This document shows positions 27,638 to 37,520 of a stretch of 64,000 nucleotides of DNA, in pieces (position 1 is the stretch's first letter; every line of letters begins with the position of its first letter). A model generated the notes under the pieces. That model saw only the letters and a list, made by a program, of their open reading frames with translations. It searched no databases and was not told the origin of the DNA. The stretch is from Limosilactobacillus reuteri (GTDB taxonomy: Bacteria; Bacillota; Bacilli; Lactobacillales; Lactobacillaceae), in assembly GCF_003072625.1 (NCBI RefSeq), contig NZ_CP027805.1, forward strand, positions 503,501 to 567,500, in the 5' to 3' direction. Position numbers and translations under genes: made by a program.

Positions 27638-27866
27638 GAATATATGTATTCCTTTCGTGTCAATTGTAAGTGATACAATAGTAATGATTAAAATTACCGT
27701 TTAATTCTAAACTTTACGATAACAAAAAGAAAGTTATTAAACTGAAATTATTATAAGATTAAAGTTATTCAATGTAAAAAACTCTTTCCTAATGTGGAAG
27801 TATTTAAATGACACAACTTTTTGGATATAATGAAGAGTACTATGCAAACAAAAAGGAGCAATTGTA

Positions 27867-28442
27867 GTGGCACAACTATTCTTTAAATATGGCGCGATGA
27901 ATTCTGGTAAGTCAATCGATATTTTGAAGGTTGCTCATAACTATGAAGAACAAGGGAAACAGGTTGTCTTAATGACTAGTGGTGTTGACGATCGTTCTGG
28001 TCGAGGAATCATTGCTAGTCGGATCGGTCTAGAGCGGAAAGTAAAACCGATTATGGATGATACCAATATTTACGATTACGTTAATAAGATGGACCGTAAG
28101 ATATATTGTGTCTTGATCGACGAAGCACAGTTTTTAAAGAAAGAGCATGTCTTACAATTAATCAAAATTGTTGATGAGCTAAATATTCCGGTAATGGCTT
28201 TTGGCCTAAAAAATGATTTTCGTAATGAATTATTTGAAGGTTCAAAGTATTTATTAATCTATGCTGACAAAATTGAAGAGATGAAAACAATTTGTTGGTT
28301 CTGTCCTCACAAAGCTACGATGAATTTACGGATTCATGATGGTAAGCCAGTATATGAGGGAGAACAAGTCCAGATAGGGGGAAATGAATCGTATTACCCA
28401 GTATGCCGGAAGCACTATTTTCATCCCCAATTAAAACAATAG
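27867..28442 (+). CDS. tdk: Thymidine kinase
   Basis: Phosphorylates thymidine to dTMP in pyrimidine salvage. The 191-residue type II enzyme shows the P-loop GAMNSGKS (8-15), the DEAQF segment and zinc ligands in CWFCPHKA and CRKHYFH. It starts at GTG (27867) behind AAAAAGGAG; a TATAAT box is at 27826-27831. prfA starts 15 bases downstream, so it leads an operon of translation-related genes (prfA, prmC, sua5). Confidence 0.95.
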   Translation: MAQLFFKYGAMNSGKSIDILKVAHNYEEQGKQVVLMTSGVDDRSGRGIIASRIGLERKVKPIMDDTNIYDYVNKMDRKIYCVLIDEAQFLKKEHVLQLIKIVDELNIPVMAFGLKNDFRNELFEGSKYLLIYADKIEEMKTICWFCPHKATMNLRIHDGKPVYEGEQVQIGGNESYYPVCRKHYFHPQLKQ

Positions 28443-28457
28443 GAGGAATAACCAAGA

Positions 28458-29546
28458 ATGGAAATGGAAGAAATTTTCGATAAACTTCAAGCAGTTGCTG
28501 ATCGTTACGATGAATTAAACGAATTGATCAGTGATCCAGAAGTAATTGCCGACTCACAACGTTTTATGAAGCTTTCAAAAGAAGAGGGGAGCTTGCGTGA
28601 AACCGTTGAAAAATATAATCAATATAAAAAAGTCACCCAAACGATTAGTGATGATGAAGAACTATTACGTGAAACGAATGATGATGACTTAACCGCCTTA
28701 ACTAAAGAAGAGTTAGCAGAAGCGCGGGAAGAACAAGCACAGTTAGAAAAAGAGCTGGAAGTCCTCCTAATCCCTAAAGATCCTAATGATGATAAAAATA
28801 TTATCATGGAAATTCGTGGAGCTGCCGGAGGGGATGAAGCAAGTCTATTTGCTGCTGATCTTTATAACATGTATCTTCGCTATGCTGAAAAACAAGGTTG
28901 GAAAGTAGAAGTTGTAGATCGAAATGAAACCGAAGTCGGTGGCTTTAAAGAAATTGCTTTAATGATTACTGGGGATAAAGTTTATTCCAAGCTTAAGTTT
29001 GAAAACGGAGCGCATCGTGTTCAACGGGTTCCTGTTACTGAATCCGCTGGACGTGTTCATACGTCAACTGCAACGGTTGGGGTAATGCCAGAAGCTGAAG
29101 ACGTAGATGTGGATATTGATCCTAAAGATATCCGGGTTGATGTTTACCGTTCAAGCGGTGCTGGTGGTCAGCACGTTAACAAGACTTCATCAGCTGTTCG
29201 AATGACCCACTTGCCAACAGGAATTGTCGTTGCAATGCAAGATGAACGTTCACAACAGCAAAATCGGGCTAAGGCAATGCGGATTTTGAAGTCACGGGTT
29301 TATGATTATTACCAACAACAAGAACAAAGTGCCTATGACCAAAAGCGGAAAGATGCTATTGGGACAGGTGATCGTTCAGAACGGATTCGTACTTATAACT
29401 ACCCACAAAACCGGGTAACAGATCACCGAATTGGATTAACATTAAACAAGCTTGATAAGATTATGGCTGGTGACCTCGATGAAATTATTGAAGCATTGAT
29501 TGTTGCCGACCAAACACAAAAGCTGGAGCAATTACGGAATGAGTAG
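28458..29546 (+). CDS. prfA: Peptide chain release factor 1
   Basis: Recognises UAA and UAG in the ribosome and triggers peptide release. The 362-residue protein has the GGQ motif (236-238) in SGAGGQHVN, which contacts the peptidyl-transferase centre, and PVT (192-194) at the codon-reading tripeptide of RF1. Strong AGGAGGAA site before the ATG. It overlaps prmC, whose product methylates the GGQ glutamine, by 8 bases. Confidence 0.96.
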   Translation: MEMEEIFDKLQAVADRYDELNELISDPEVIADSQRFMKLSKEEGSLRETVEKYNQYKKVTQTISDDEELLRETNDDDLTALTKEELAEAREEQAQLEKELEVLLIPKDPNDDKNIIMEIRGAAGGDEASLFAADLYNMYLRYAEKQGWKVEVVDRNETEVGGFKEIALMITGDKVYSKLKFENGAHRVQRVPVTESAGRVHTSTATVGVMPEAEDVDVDIDPKDIRVDVYRSSGAGGQHVNKTSSAVRMTHLPTGIVVAMQDERSQQQNRAKAMRILKSRVYDYYQQQEQSAYDQKRKDAIGTGDRSERIRTYNYPQNRVTDHRIGLTLNKLDKIMAGDLDEIIEALIVADQTQKLEQLRNE

Positions 29547-30405
29547 TTTCATACCGATCAACTATTTTATGGCGCAGCGATGGGCAAAAGAACAATTACA
29601 AGGAACAGATATTGATCCAAGTGCCCCTCAGTTTTTACTTCAGCAATTACATGGTTGGGATGCGACGCACTTACTTTTACATAATCGTGATGAGATGCCA
29701 GCTAATGAAGTAGACTGGTGGAAGGATGCCATAACAAGATTGCTTAATCATGAGCCTGCTCAATATATTGTTGGGCAGACCTCATTTTATGGACGAACTT
29801 TTAAGGTTAATAAAAATGTTTTGATTCCAGAAGCTGAAACAGCAGAGTTAATTGATTGGGTATTGCATGAAATGCCATCTCATCCATTGAAGGTTCTTGA
29901 TTTAGGAACAGGGAGTGGGATCATAGGGATTACTCTTGCGCTTGAACGGCCAGCCTGGAATGTAAGTTTAAGTGACATTTCACCCGCTGCACTTGCTGTT
30001 GCTCAGGAAAATATGGCTAAGTTTAACCTGGAGTTACCATTAATTAAAAGTGATTTATTTGAAAATATTGATCAGCAATATGATTTAATTGTGACTAATC
30101 CGCCTTATATTGACCCGGACGATACTGATAAAATTGATCAAGCTGTCCTTGAAAATGAACCAACAGCGGCGTTATTTGCTAGTGAACATGGTTTGGGCTT
30201 CTATCATCGCCTATTTAAACAAGCAGGGCAGTATTTAACTACGACTGGTCAAATATTTGGCGAAACTGGTTATGATCAAGAAGAGTCAATTCAAGAATTA
30301 CTACATCAAACTGATAAACACGCACAGATATGTCCACGACATGATGTGGCAGGAAAAATGAGGATGATACACGCATGGGATTTTTTAAACGCAGGAGGAA
30401 GATAG
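29539..30405 (+). CDS. prmC: Release factor glutamine N5-methyltransferase
   Basis: SAM-dependent methylation of the GGQ glutamine of release factors. The ATG at 29539, overlapping the prfA end, gives 288 residues with the SAM-binding DLGTGSG (121-127) and the catalytic NPPY (187-190). A longer in-frame TTG start at 29500 lies deep inside prfA and is rejected. N-terminal residues 1-90 form the helical substrate-binding part. Confidence 0.94.
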   Translation: MSSFIPINYFMAQRWAKEQLQGTDIDPSAPQFLLQQLHGWDATHLLLHNRDEMPANEVDWWKDAITRLLNHEPAQYIVGQTSFYGRTFKVNKNVLIPEAETAELIDWVLHEMPSHPLKVLDLGTGSGIIGITLALERPAWNVSLSDISPAALAVAQENMAKFNLELPLIKSDLFENIDQQYDLIVTNPPYIDPDDTDKIDQAVLENEPTAALFASEHGLGFYHRLFKQAGQYLTTTGQIFGETGYDQEESIQELLHQTDKHAQICPRHDVAGKMRMIHAWDFLNAGGR

Positions 30406-30410
30406 TAAGA

Positions 30411-31439
30411 ATGGATACAAAGATTTTTCGACATGGTGAGATTGCCCAAGCAGCAGCTGCGATTAAGCGCGGTGAATTAGTGGCTTTTCCAACTGAGACT
30501 GTTTATGGATTAGGGGCTGATGCAACCAATGAAAAAGCCGTTAAGAATGTTTATTTAGCAAAAGGGCGGCCAAGTGATAATCCATTGATTGTTCATGTTA
30601 ACTCCATAGCAATGGTTGAAAAGTATGCTGCCGAGATTCCTGATAATGCCCGAAAGTTGATGGATGCATTTTGGCCTGGTTCTTTAACCATTATCTTGAA
30701 AATTAAGAAGGGTGCTCTTTCAAAAACCGTTACAGGTGGTTTAAAAACTGTCGCCTTTCGTTATCCAGATTGTCAACCAACCCTTGATTTAATTGAAGAA
30801 GCTGGTGTTCCGATGGTGGGACCATCTGCTAATACTTCTGGTAAACCAAGCCCGACTACTGCCCAACACGTTTATCATGACTTACATGGTAAGATTGCTG
30901 GAATTGTAGATAATGGTCCGACACGGGTAGGAGTTGAATCAACTGTCCTTGACATGTCAACAGATCATCCTGTAATTTTACGTCCTGGTGCTGTTACAAA
31001 AAAGGACATTGAAGCAGTGATTGGGTCAATTGACCTCAATCATCACAAAGTAGGAAAAAATGAAACTCCTAAAGCTCCCGGAATGAAATACAAGCACTAT
31101 GCCCCTAAGGCCCAGGTATATATTGTTGATGAAGATACTGATTGGGATAAAGTTGTTGAATGGATACGACAACAACCATTTGATGTTGGGATGATGGCTG
31201 AAGAAAAGGTCCTCCAACAAGAGGTATTGCCGATGAATGCTATTCAGTTTTCATTAGGAAAGAATGTTCAAGATGCCAGTGCTCGTTTATTCAATGGGTT
31301 ACGACAATTTGATGATCAGCCTAATGTTAAGGCGATTGTCACTCAAGCGTTCCCAGCTCATGATTTAGGGGGCGCATATATGAATCGGTTAAATAAGTCT
31401 GCTGGTGGTATGCACTTTGATAGTAATGCGGTAAAATAA
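30411..31439 (+). CDS. sua5: L-threonylcarbamoyladenylate synthase
   Basis: Makes threonylcarbamoyl-AMP from threonine, bicarbonate and ATP for the t6A37 modification of ANN-decoding tRNAs. The 342 residues comprise a YrdC/Sua5 domain (about 1-200; KGRPSDNPLIVHV, GPSANTSGKPSPT) and a C-terminal Sua5 domain (TAGs such as APGMKYKHYAPKA begin it). The ATG at 30411 is preferred to the in-frame ATG at 30375, which lies within prmC; AGGAGG is 12 bases before the chosen start. Also known as ywlC or tsaC2. Confidence 0.9.
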   Translation: MDTKIFRHGEIAQAAAAIKRGELVAFPTETVYGLGADATNEKAVKNVYLAKGRPSDNPLIVHVNSIAMVEKYAAEIPDNARKLMDAFWPGSLTIILKIKKGALSKTVTGGLKTVAFRYPDCQPTLDLIEEAGVPMVGPSANTSGKPSPTTAQHVYHDLHGKIAGIVDNGPTRVGVESTVLDMSTDHPVILRPGAVTKKDIEAVIGSIDLNHHKVGKNETPKAPGMKYKHYAPKAQVYIVDEDTDWDKVVEWIRQQPFDVGMMAEEKVLQQEVLPMNAIQFSLGKNVQDASARLFNGLRQFDDQPNVKAIVTQAFPAHDLGGAYMNRLNKSAGGMHFDSNAVK

Positions 31440-31441
31440 TA

Positions 31442-31529
31442 AGGGAATCTAGTGGAAGAGGTACCACTCCCTAATTAAAATCTCAATAAAATAATAAAGA
31501 GACTGAGGCGGATTCCCAGCCTCTTTATT
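31442..31529 (+). terminator. Two hairpins between sua5 and glyA
   Basis: A first stem-loop (AGTGG...CCACT within AGGGA...TCCCT, 31442-31472) is followed by a longer one (AATAAAGAGACTG with CAGCCTCTTTATT, 31493-31529) ending in T/A. The second is probably the terminator of the tdk-sua5 operon. I considered a riboswitch for glyA and see no support. Confidence 0.6.
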
Positions 31530-31552
31530 TATAACCAGAGGAGATGTTGTAA

Positions 31553-32788
31553 ATGAATTATGGTAAAAAATCACCCCAATTATGGGCAGCCATTGAGAAT
31601 GAAGAACAACGCCAGCAAGATACGATTGAGCTAATTGCCTCCGAAAATATCGTTTCAGATGCTGTTCGTGAAGCGCAGGGATCAGTTCTAACAAATAAGT
31701 ATGCTGAAGGATATCCTAATAAGCGGTATTACGGTGGTTGTGAGTTTATAGATCAAGTTGAACAATTGGCAATTGATTATGCTAAAAAATTATTCAATGC
31801 AGCATATGTAAATGTTCAACCTCATTCCGGATCACAAGCTAACATGGCAGTTTATCAAGCACTCCTCAAACCCGGAGATGTGATTTTAGGGATGGGAATG
31901 GATGCTGGTGGGCACCTAACTCATGGCGCAACAGTTAATTTTAGTGGAAAATTATATAAAACGTATGGCTATGGCCTAAATCCAGATACTGAAGAGCTTG
32001 ATTATGATGAAATTATGGATTTAGCTAAAAAAGTAAAACCGCAATTAATCGTTGCGGGAGCTTCTGCCTATAGTCGGATTATTGATTGGCAGGCATTTCG
32101 TAAGACTGCTGATGAAGTGGGGGCTTACTTGATGGTTGATATGGCTCATATCGCCGGATTAGTAGCAACTGGTGCCCATCCAAGTCCACTTCCAATTGCC
32201 GATGTTGTAACCACCACTACCCATAAAACTCTTCGGGGCCCACGGGGAGGAATGATCCTCTCTAAATCAACTGAGTTAGGACGGAAAATTAATTCAGCCG
32301 TTTTCCCTGGAATCCAGGGTGGACCGTTGGAACATGTGATTGCGGGTAAAGCACAAGCATTTTATGAAGATTTGCAACCAGAATATGCGGAATATATCCA
32401 ACAAGTTGTAAAAAATGCTCAAGCAATGGAAAAAGTATTTAATACTAGTAAACAGATTCGGGTGGTTTCAGGAAAAACTGAAAATCACCTTCTCGTTCTG
32501 GACCTTACGAAGACTGGTTTAACAGGAAAAGATGCGCAAAATCTCCTTGACCGTGTCCACATTACAACCAATAAAGAGGCTATTCCGAATGACCCACGAA
32601 GTCCATTTATTACAAGTGGTTTGCGGATTGGTACTCCTGCTATTACCAGCCGAGGATTTAAGGAAGAGGATGCGCAAAAAGTTGCGGAATTAATCAGTAC
32701 AGCTTTAACCAATCCAACCGATGAAGAGTGTCTACAAGAAGTAGCAAAAGGTGTGCATGAACTAACCACAAAGTATCCGATTAACTAA
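31553..32788 (+). CDS. glyA: Serine hydroxymethyltransferase
   Basis: PLP enzyme that converts serine and tetrahydrofolate to glycine and methylene-tetrahydrofolate, the main one-carbon source. The 411-residue protein includes the PLP-binding lysine (Lys225) in [16 protein letters not shown] and ENHLLVLDL near the C-terminus. ATG behind GAGGAGATG. Monocistronic; no purine or glycine riboswitch is apparent upstream. Confidence 0.97.
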   Translation: MNYGKKSPQLWAAIENEEQRQQDTIELIASENIVSDAVREAQGSVLTNKYAEGYPNKRYYGGCEFIDQVEQLAIDYAKKLFNAAYVNVQPHSGSQANMAVYQALLKPGDVILGMGMDAGGHLTHGATVNFSGKLYKTYGYGLNPDTEELDYDEIMDLAKKVKPQLIVAGASAYSRIIDWQAFRKTADEVGAYLMVDMAHIAGLVATGAHPSPLPIADVVTTTTHKTLRGPRGGMILSKSTELGRKINSAVFPGIQGGPLEHVIAGKAQAFYEDLQPEYAEYIQQVVKNAQAMEKVFNTSKQIRVVSGKTENHLLVLDLTKTGLTGKDAQNLLDRVHITTNKEAIPNDPRSPFITSGLRIGTPAITSRGFKEEDAQKVAELISTALTNPTDEECLQEVAKGVHELTTKYPIN

Positions 32789-32821
32789 AAAAAATAGAAC
32801 ATAAAAAGTTGTTAAGATCCT

Positions 32822-32850
32822 TTGTCATGACTTGATTTTTTTGGTAGAAT
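32822..32850 (+). promoter_or_regulatory. upp promoter
   Basis: TTGTCA (32822-32827) and TAGAAT (32845-32850), spacing 17. Confidence 0.65.
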
Positions 32851-32881
32851 AGTGAAGAAATTCAAAGGAGTGTATATAGGC

Positions 32882-33517
32882 ATGGGTAAATTTGAAGTGT
32901 TAGATCATCCATTGATTCAGCACAAGCTAACAATGATTCGGGATAAAAATGTTGGGACAAAGTTTTTCCGGGAAACAGTCAAGGAAATTTCAACTTTAAT
33001 GGCTTATGAAGTTGCACGCGACATGCCATTGAAGGATGTTGAAATTGAAACGCCAATTGCTAAAACAACTCAAAAAGAATTGGCTGGTAAAAAGGTAGCG
33101 ATTATTCCAATTCTTCGGGCAGGAATCGGAATGGTTGATGGGATGACTGATCTTATCCCAGCAGCTAAAATTGGTTTTATCGGAATGTACCGGGATGAAG
33201 AAACCTTAAAGCCACATGAATACTTTGTTAAGTTGCCTAATGATATTACAGAACGGCAACTATTCATCGTTGACCCAATGCTAGCAACTGGTGGTTCAGC
33301 AATGATGGCAATCGAAGCCTTAAAAAAGCGCGGTTGCTCCGAAAACAACATGAAATTTGCTTGCTTAGTTGCAGCCCCTGAAGGAGTTAAGGCTGTGCGC
33401 GACGCTTATCCAGATGTCGATATTTATACCGCGGGACTTGATGATTATCTTAATGAAGATGGGTATATTGTTCCTGGCTTAGGTGATGCTGGTGACCGTC
33501 TTTTTGGTACTAAGTAG
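32882..33517 (+). CDS. upp: Uracil phosphoribosyltransferase
   Basis: Converts uracil and PRPP to UMP in pyrimidine salvage. About 211 residues from the ATG at 32882, with the PRPP-binding [11 protein letters not shown] and the C-terminal [10 protein letters not shown] uracil site. AAAGGAGTG precedes this ATG by a proper distance; the in-frame ATG-like start at 32852 would place the promoter's -10 at its codon and is rejected. Functionally paired with the uracil permease 4 kb downstream. Confidence 0.96.
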   Translation: MGKFEVLDHPLIQHKLTMIRDKNVGTKFFRETVKEISTLMAYEVARDMPLKDVEIETPIAKTTQKELAGKKVAIIPILRAGIGMVDGMTDLIPAAKIGFIGMYRDEETLKPHEYFVKLPNDITERQLFIVDPMLATGGSAMMAIEALKKRGCSENNMKFACLVAAPEGVKAVRDAYPDVDIYTAGLDDYLNEDGYIVPGLGDAGDRLFGTK

Positions 33518-33530
33518 ATAATTAAGGATT

Positions 33531-33585
33531 AAAAGCATGATCTGTAGAAAACTTTTTAGCTTTCACAAATCTTGCTTTTATTTTT
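33531..33585 (+). terminator. Terminator after upp
   Basis: AAAAGCATGAT pairs with ATCTTGCTTTT (one mismatch) across a 27-base loop, then a T-rich tail. Confidence 0.55.
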
Positions 33586-33646
33586 ATTTGTGTTGAAAAG
33601 GCTTTCGCTTATAATAGGTACTATACCAGAAAAGGGGAATTGATTA

Positions 33647-35374
33647 ATGGAGACCCAAATTAATGGAATCGCAGCCAGTGATGGAGTAGGAATTGCACCG
33701 GCTTACTTATTAACGAAGCCTAATCTTAATTTTGAAAAGTATCATATTAGTGACCCCAATAGTGAAAAAGCAAGATTACATCGAGCTTTTGATAAGATCA
33801 TTCAAAAACTAAAAGAGACTAAGAAGAAACTTGTTGATAAACTTAATGCAGAAGATCTAGCAATTTTTGATACTCATATTGCAATCTTAAATGATCCGGA
33901 AATGATTAAACAAGTTGAAAACCGAATCACCAATCAACTCTTAAATGCGGAATCAGCTTTTACGGAAGTAATTACTAAGATGATTAAAACCCTGCAGGCA
34001 ATGACTGGAAATGAATATATGCAAGAGCGAGCAACTGATTTTCAAAATATTCAAGACCAGGCTTTAGCAGAATTAGAAGGAAAGAAGCTTCCTAATTTAC
34101 GTGAACTAGATCACCCCGTCATTATAGTCGCTCATTCAATTGGCCCGGCAGATACTTCACAGATGGATGGTCGTTTTGTTAAAGGCATTATTACCGATTT
34201 GGGTGGGCGAACTAGTCATGCAGCGATCATGGCTCGTTCTTTACAGATTCCGGCAATTGTTGGATGCAACGACATAACTAAAAAGGTGCAGAATGGCCAA
34301 CGAGTAATTGTTGATGGATTTGAGGGTAGTGCAATTATTGAACCCTCAACAAACGATGTTAAACAATACCAAAAAATTGCAGATAAGTTTATGAATGTCC
34401 GTCAGCAATGGAAAAAAATGGTTAATCAGCCCTCGGTAACCGCTGATGGGCAGCAGTATAAGATTTCAGCCAATATTGGTTCTTCAGTGGATATTTCATC
34501 AGCAATAAAAAATGGTGCTGATGGTGTTGGCTTATTTCGAACTGAATTTCTTTATATGAAAAGTGACCACCTCCCAACTGAAGAAGAGCAGTTTAATGCC
34601 TATCGCCGCGCTGTTGAACAATTAAATGGGAAACGGCTAGTAGTTCGAACTTTAGATATTGGTGGAGATAAACCGCTTCAGTTCATGCCTTTGCCTAAAG
34701 AAATGAATCCATTCCTTGGTTACCGAGCTATTCGGATTGCTCTTGATTGGCCAGAAATGTTTAGGACTCAGCTGCGGGCCTTACTCCGAGCATCCGAGTT
34801 TGGGAAGATTAATATTATGTTTCCAATGATTACCACGCTTGAGGAATTGCAAACAGCTAAGAACATATATTATGAGGAACAGCAGAAATTAGCTGTTGAC
34901 CATCCAGGGATTGGCAGAGATATCCATCTTGGCATAATGATTGAAGTTCCATTAGCCGCATTAAATGCTGATCGCCTAGCTTCAGAAGTTGATTTTTTTA
35001 GTATTGGAACCAATGACTTAATTCAATATTGCTTTGCAGCTGACCGTGGCAATGATTCAGTTTCGTACCTTTACCAGCCGCTAAACCCAACTTTCTTAAA
35101 ATTAATTAAGCATATTATTGATGCTGGTCATGCTCATGACACAACCGTAGCAATGTGTGGAGAAATGGCAGGGGATCGCTATGCCTTGCCACTATTAATC
35201 GGGATGGGTTTGGATATTTATTCGATGAGTGCTAGCTCTATTTTACGGACACGTTCAATGATGAAGCAGTTGGATAGTAAAAAATGCCAGAAATTATATC
35301 AACAGGCCGTTACAACTTGTGATTCAATGACCAGGGTGAAGCAGTTAGTTCAAAATTGGTTGGTAACAAACTAA
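33647..35374 (+). CDS. ptsI: PEP-protein phosphotransferase (enzyme I)
   Basis: First phosphate carrier of the sugar phosphotransferase system: takes phosphate from PEP onto a histidine and passes it to HPr. The 575-residue protein has the N-terminal HPr-binding helices, the active-site His191 in LGGRTSHAAIMARS, and the C-terminal PEP-binding barrel (LDIGGDKPLQF, FFSIGTNDLIQY, MCGEMAG). Its usual partner ptsH is not adjacent; the upstream gene is upp. A cre-like TGAAAAGGCTTTCG precedes the TATAAT-containing promoter at about 33612. It ends in a strong terminator and is monocistronic. Confidence 0.93.
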   Translation: METQINGIAASDGVGIAPAYLLTKPNLNFEKYHISDPNSEKARLHRAFDKIIQKLKETKKKLVDKLNAEDLAIFDTHIAILNDPEMIKQVENRITNQLLNAESAFTEVITKMIKTLQAMTGNEYMQERATDFQNIQDQALAELEGKKLPNLRELDHPVIIVAHSIGPADTSQMDGRFVKGIITDLGGRTSHAAIMARSLQIPAIVGCNDITKKVQNGQRVIVDGFEGSAIIEPSTNDVKQYQKIADKFMNVRQQWKKMVNQPSVTADGQQYKISANIGSSVDISSAIKNGADGVGLFRTEFLYMKSDHLPTEEEQFNAYRRAVEQLNGKRLVVRTLDIGGDKPLQFMPLPKEMNPFLGYRAIRIALDWPEMFRTQLRALLRASEFGKINIMFPMITTLEELQTAKNIYYEEQQKLAVDHPGIGRDIHLGIMIEVPLAALNADRLASEVDFFSIGTNDLIQYCFAADRGNDSVSYLYQPLNPTFLKLIKHIIDAGHAHDTTVAMCGEMAGDRYALPLLIGMGLDIYSMSASSILRTRSMMKQLDSKKCQKLYQQAVTTCDSMTRVKQLVQNWLVTN

Positions 35375-35419
35375 AAAAGGATTTAGGAAAAGTAAAGATT
35401 TTTCTTAAATCCTTTTTTT
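35374..35419 (+). terminator. Terminator after ptsI
   Basis: AAAAAGGATTTA-type stem pairing with TAAATCCTTTTT, starting at the stop codon and ending in seven T. Confidence 0.88.
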
Positions 35420-35476
35420 GTCTCTTGTTAAGAGTAAAATGGCAATAGTTTTGCTGTACTAAGGAGATGTAAAGTT

Positions 35477-36592
35477 GTGATTAGGCAATACTGGACAAAG
35501 CAAAGAATCTGGTTATTAATTTTTTTAATGGTCGTCGGGATTGGTGCTCTCTTATTTACTAGCCATAATGAGCGCTTCTATCAGAAGCCAATCGCTAAAG
35601 TAATTAGTGAAAAAACGGTGAGTAAACAAAGAGTAAAAGACCAGTTTGACAATGTTGACCACCAATATACTCAACAACTCCAAGTAAAACTAATGAATGG
35701 TAAATATCGCGGGCAAAAATTAACAGTCCAAAATACATATAGTGATTCGCAACCGATGGATCAACGTTATCGGGCAGGGAATGAAGTGTTTTTAACTCAG
35801 CTTCGTAAACGAGGCGGAAAACTAACCGCCAATGTTAACGGTTATAAGCGCGATACAGTAATCGTTTTCTTGCTTTGGCTTGTTATCTTGATGTTGCTTC
35901 TCCTTATGGGGCGTGCAGGGTTGTTCGCATTCTTAAGCGTAGTAATTAATGCTCTTTTGTTTATAATTGCAATTGAGATTGACCTAAAACAAAATGGTCA
36001 GCATATTATGCTGCTTTTTAGTATTCTTGCCATAATTTTTACGTTTATTAGCTTATTGTTAGTTCTTGGGTTTAGTAAAAAGATGTTGGCGACTTTTGCG
36101 GCAACGGTTATTGGGACGTTTGTTGCCTTGGGAGTAAGTATGCTTGTATTTATATGGACGCATGAGCGGGGGATTTACTATGAATCAATGGAATATGTTA
36201 CGCAAGTTCCCCGGCCACTTTTTTTGGCTGAAACATTATTAGGATCTTTAGGGGCGGTAATGGATGAATCAAGTGATATTATCGCCACTCTTTTTGAACT
36301 AAAGCAGTTAAATCCAGCTGTTACCCCTAAACAGTTATTTATCTCTGGACGCAATGTTGGTAAGTCAATTATGGGACCGTTAATAAATGTTTTATTTTTA
36401 ATTTTTATGGTGGATACTTTTACCGGTAGTCTTTTGTATATCAAAAACGGTAACTCATGGGGATATACCTATGCAATGAATATGAGCTTAGGGACCATTC
36501 AGAGCCTGATTAGTGGGATTGGGATTGTCCTTTCAGTTCCTCTTGTAAGTCTATTCGGGGCATTATTATTAGGGAAGAAGGTGCAAAGATGA
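35477..36592 (+). CDS. YibE/F-family membrane protein, first of pair
   Basis: A 371-residue YibE/F-like protein of unknown function. One N-terminal helix (about 12-30) is followed by an extracellular domain of about 100 residues (FYQKPIAKVISEKTV...), then six to seven helices carrying the conserved ETLLGSLGAVMDESSDIIATL segment. It starts at GTG (35477) behind AAGGAGATG. It overlaps the next gene by 4 bases (ATGA), and the two products share the membrane domain, so they probably form one complex. Transport activity has been suggested for the family but is not established. Confidence 0.82.
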   Translation: MIRQYWTKQRIWLLIFLMVVGIGALLFTSHNERFYQKPIAKVISEKTVSKQRVKDQFDNVDHQYTQQLQVKLMNGKYRGQKLTVQNTYSDSQPMDQRYRAGNEVFLTQLRKRGGKLTANVNGYKRDTVIVFLLWLVILMLLLLMGRAGLFAFLSVVINALLFIIAIEIDLKQNGQHIMLLFSILAIIFTFISLLLVLGFSKKMLATFAATVIGTFVALGVSMLVFIWTHERGIYYESMEYVTQVPRPLFLAETLLGSLGAVMDESSDIIATLFELKQLNPAVTPKQLFISGRNVGKSIMGPLINVLFLIFMVDTFTGSLLYIKNGNSWGYTYAMNMSLGTIQSLISGIGIVLSVPLVSLFGALLLGKKVQR

Positions 36593-37362
36593 CGACAATT
36601 ACGGGCCTTGGTTTGGTTTTACTAATTTTGATGGTCCTTGTGGGAGGAAAACAGGGCTGGACCGCTTTTTTAAGCTTGCTTCTTAACTTTGGCTTTTTAT
36701 ATTTTGCAATTATTTTAGTCGCGTTTCATGTTCCCACGTTATTTGTAACGGTGACTATTGGAATCACAATTTTGGCGATAACCATTTTCATGGGAGAGGA
36801 TGATTTGCGGACAACCGTGACGGCCTTTTATGCTTCACTCATCGTGGTATGCTTAATTTTAGTGCTGATCTTTATTATTGAGCACTGGGCAATGGTACAA
36901 GGCTTTGGAACAGAAGATAGCGATGAGTTAGAAGGGATGTCAACTTTAATTGGAATTAGTTATTTCAAGGTTTCTGTTACTACTACTATTTTGAGTTCTC
37001 TCGGAGCAATTGCGGAAGCAGCAATGGCAATCTCCTCTGGGCTTACGGAAATCCTTGAGAATCATCCCGAAAGAACTAATCGTCAATTGATTCATAGTGG
37101 GATGGCGATTGGACAACAGATTATTGGAACGACTTTCAATACGCTTTTCTTTGGCTTCTTTGGTGGATTCTTAGCACTATTTATTTGGTTCTTAGGTCTT
37201 CACTATTCCTTTGGTGCAATTATGAATAATAAAATTTTTGTGGCAGAAATGATTGAAATTCTGATTGCTTTCATTGGGGTATTGATCACTGTTCCCATGA
37301 CTGCTTGGGTGATGACAAAGCGTCGTAAATCCGTTATTGACAATTACCCTAAAACAAAGTAA
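36589..37362 (+). CDS. YibE/F-family membrane protein, second of pair
   Basis: A 257-residue paralogue of the membrane half of the preceding protein, without the extracellular domain. About seven helices and the equivalent motif SSLGAIAEAAMAISSGLTEI, where Asp residues of the partner are replaced by Ala/Glu. The 4-base overlap implies coupled translation. Function unknown. It ends 20 bases before the PyrR-type leader of the uracil permease. Confidence 0.82.
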   Translation: MTTITGLGLVLLILMVLVGGKQGWTAFLSLLLNFGFLYFAIILVAFHVPTLFVTVTIGITILAITIFMGEDDLRTTVTAFYASLIVVCLILVLIFIIEHWAMVQGFGTEDSDELEGMSTLIGISYFKVSVTTTILSSLGAIAEAAMAISSGLTEILENHPERTNRQLIHSGMAIGQQIIGTTFNTLFFGFFGGFLALFIWFLGLHYSFGAIMNNKIFVAEMIEILIAFIGVLITVPMTAWVMTKRRKSVIDNYPKTK

Positions 37363-37384
37363 CATACGAATAACTTATAAATAG

Positions 37385-37418
37385 ACCTTTAATCGGAGTC
37401 CTGTGAGGCTTCAAAGGT
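37385..37418 (+). promoter_or_regulatory. PyrR-binding RNA hairpin (pyr attenuator)
   Basis: The leader RNA contains AGUCCUGUGAGGCU (37397-37410), an exact match to the PyrR recognition loop ARUCCNGNGAGGYU, closed by ACCTTT (37385-37390) with AAAGGT (37413-37418). UMP-bound PyrR would stabilise this hairpin, prevent an antiterminator and let the downstream terminator form. Confidence 0.92.
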
Positions 37419-37470
37419 ACGGATAAATTCTCCTTGCTCTTTCCATGGTTAGGATTGGTTAGGGAAATAG

Positions 37471-37506
37471 ACGACTTTGGAGCAGGGATTCCAAGGTCGT
37501 TTTTCT
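37471..37506 (+). terminator. Attenuator terminator before pyrP
   Basis: ACGACTTTGGA pairs with TCCAAGGTCGT (one G-T pair) and is followed by a T run. It lies 15 bases before the permease start and works with the PyrR hairpin upstream. Confidence 0.9.
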
Positions 37507-37520
37507 TTAGGAGGATTTAT

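Noticed and set aside
31442-31529. Possible riboswitch or T-box before glyA
   Set aside because: No T-box sequence or purine/glycine aptamer features; the second hairpin is well explained as the terminator of the preceding operon.
37434-37520. Upstream extension of the uracil permease
   Set aside because: The sequence is the attenuator terminator region and encodes no conserved N-terminus; the ATG at 37521 has AGGAGG.
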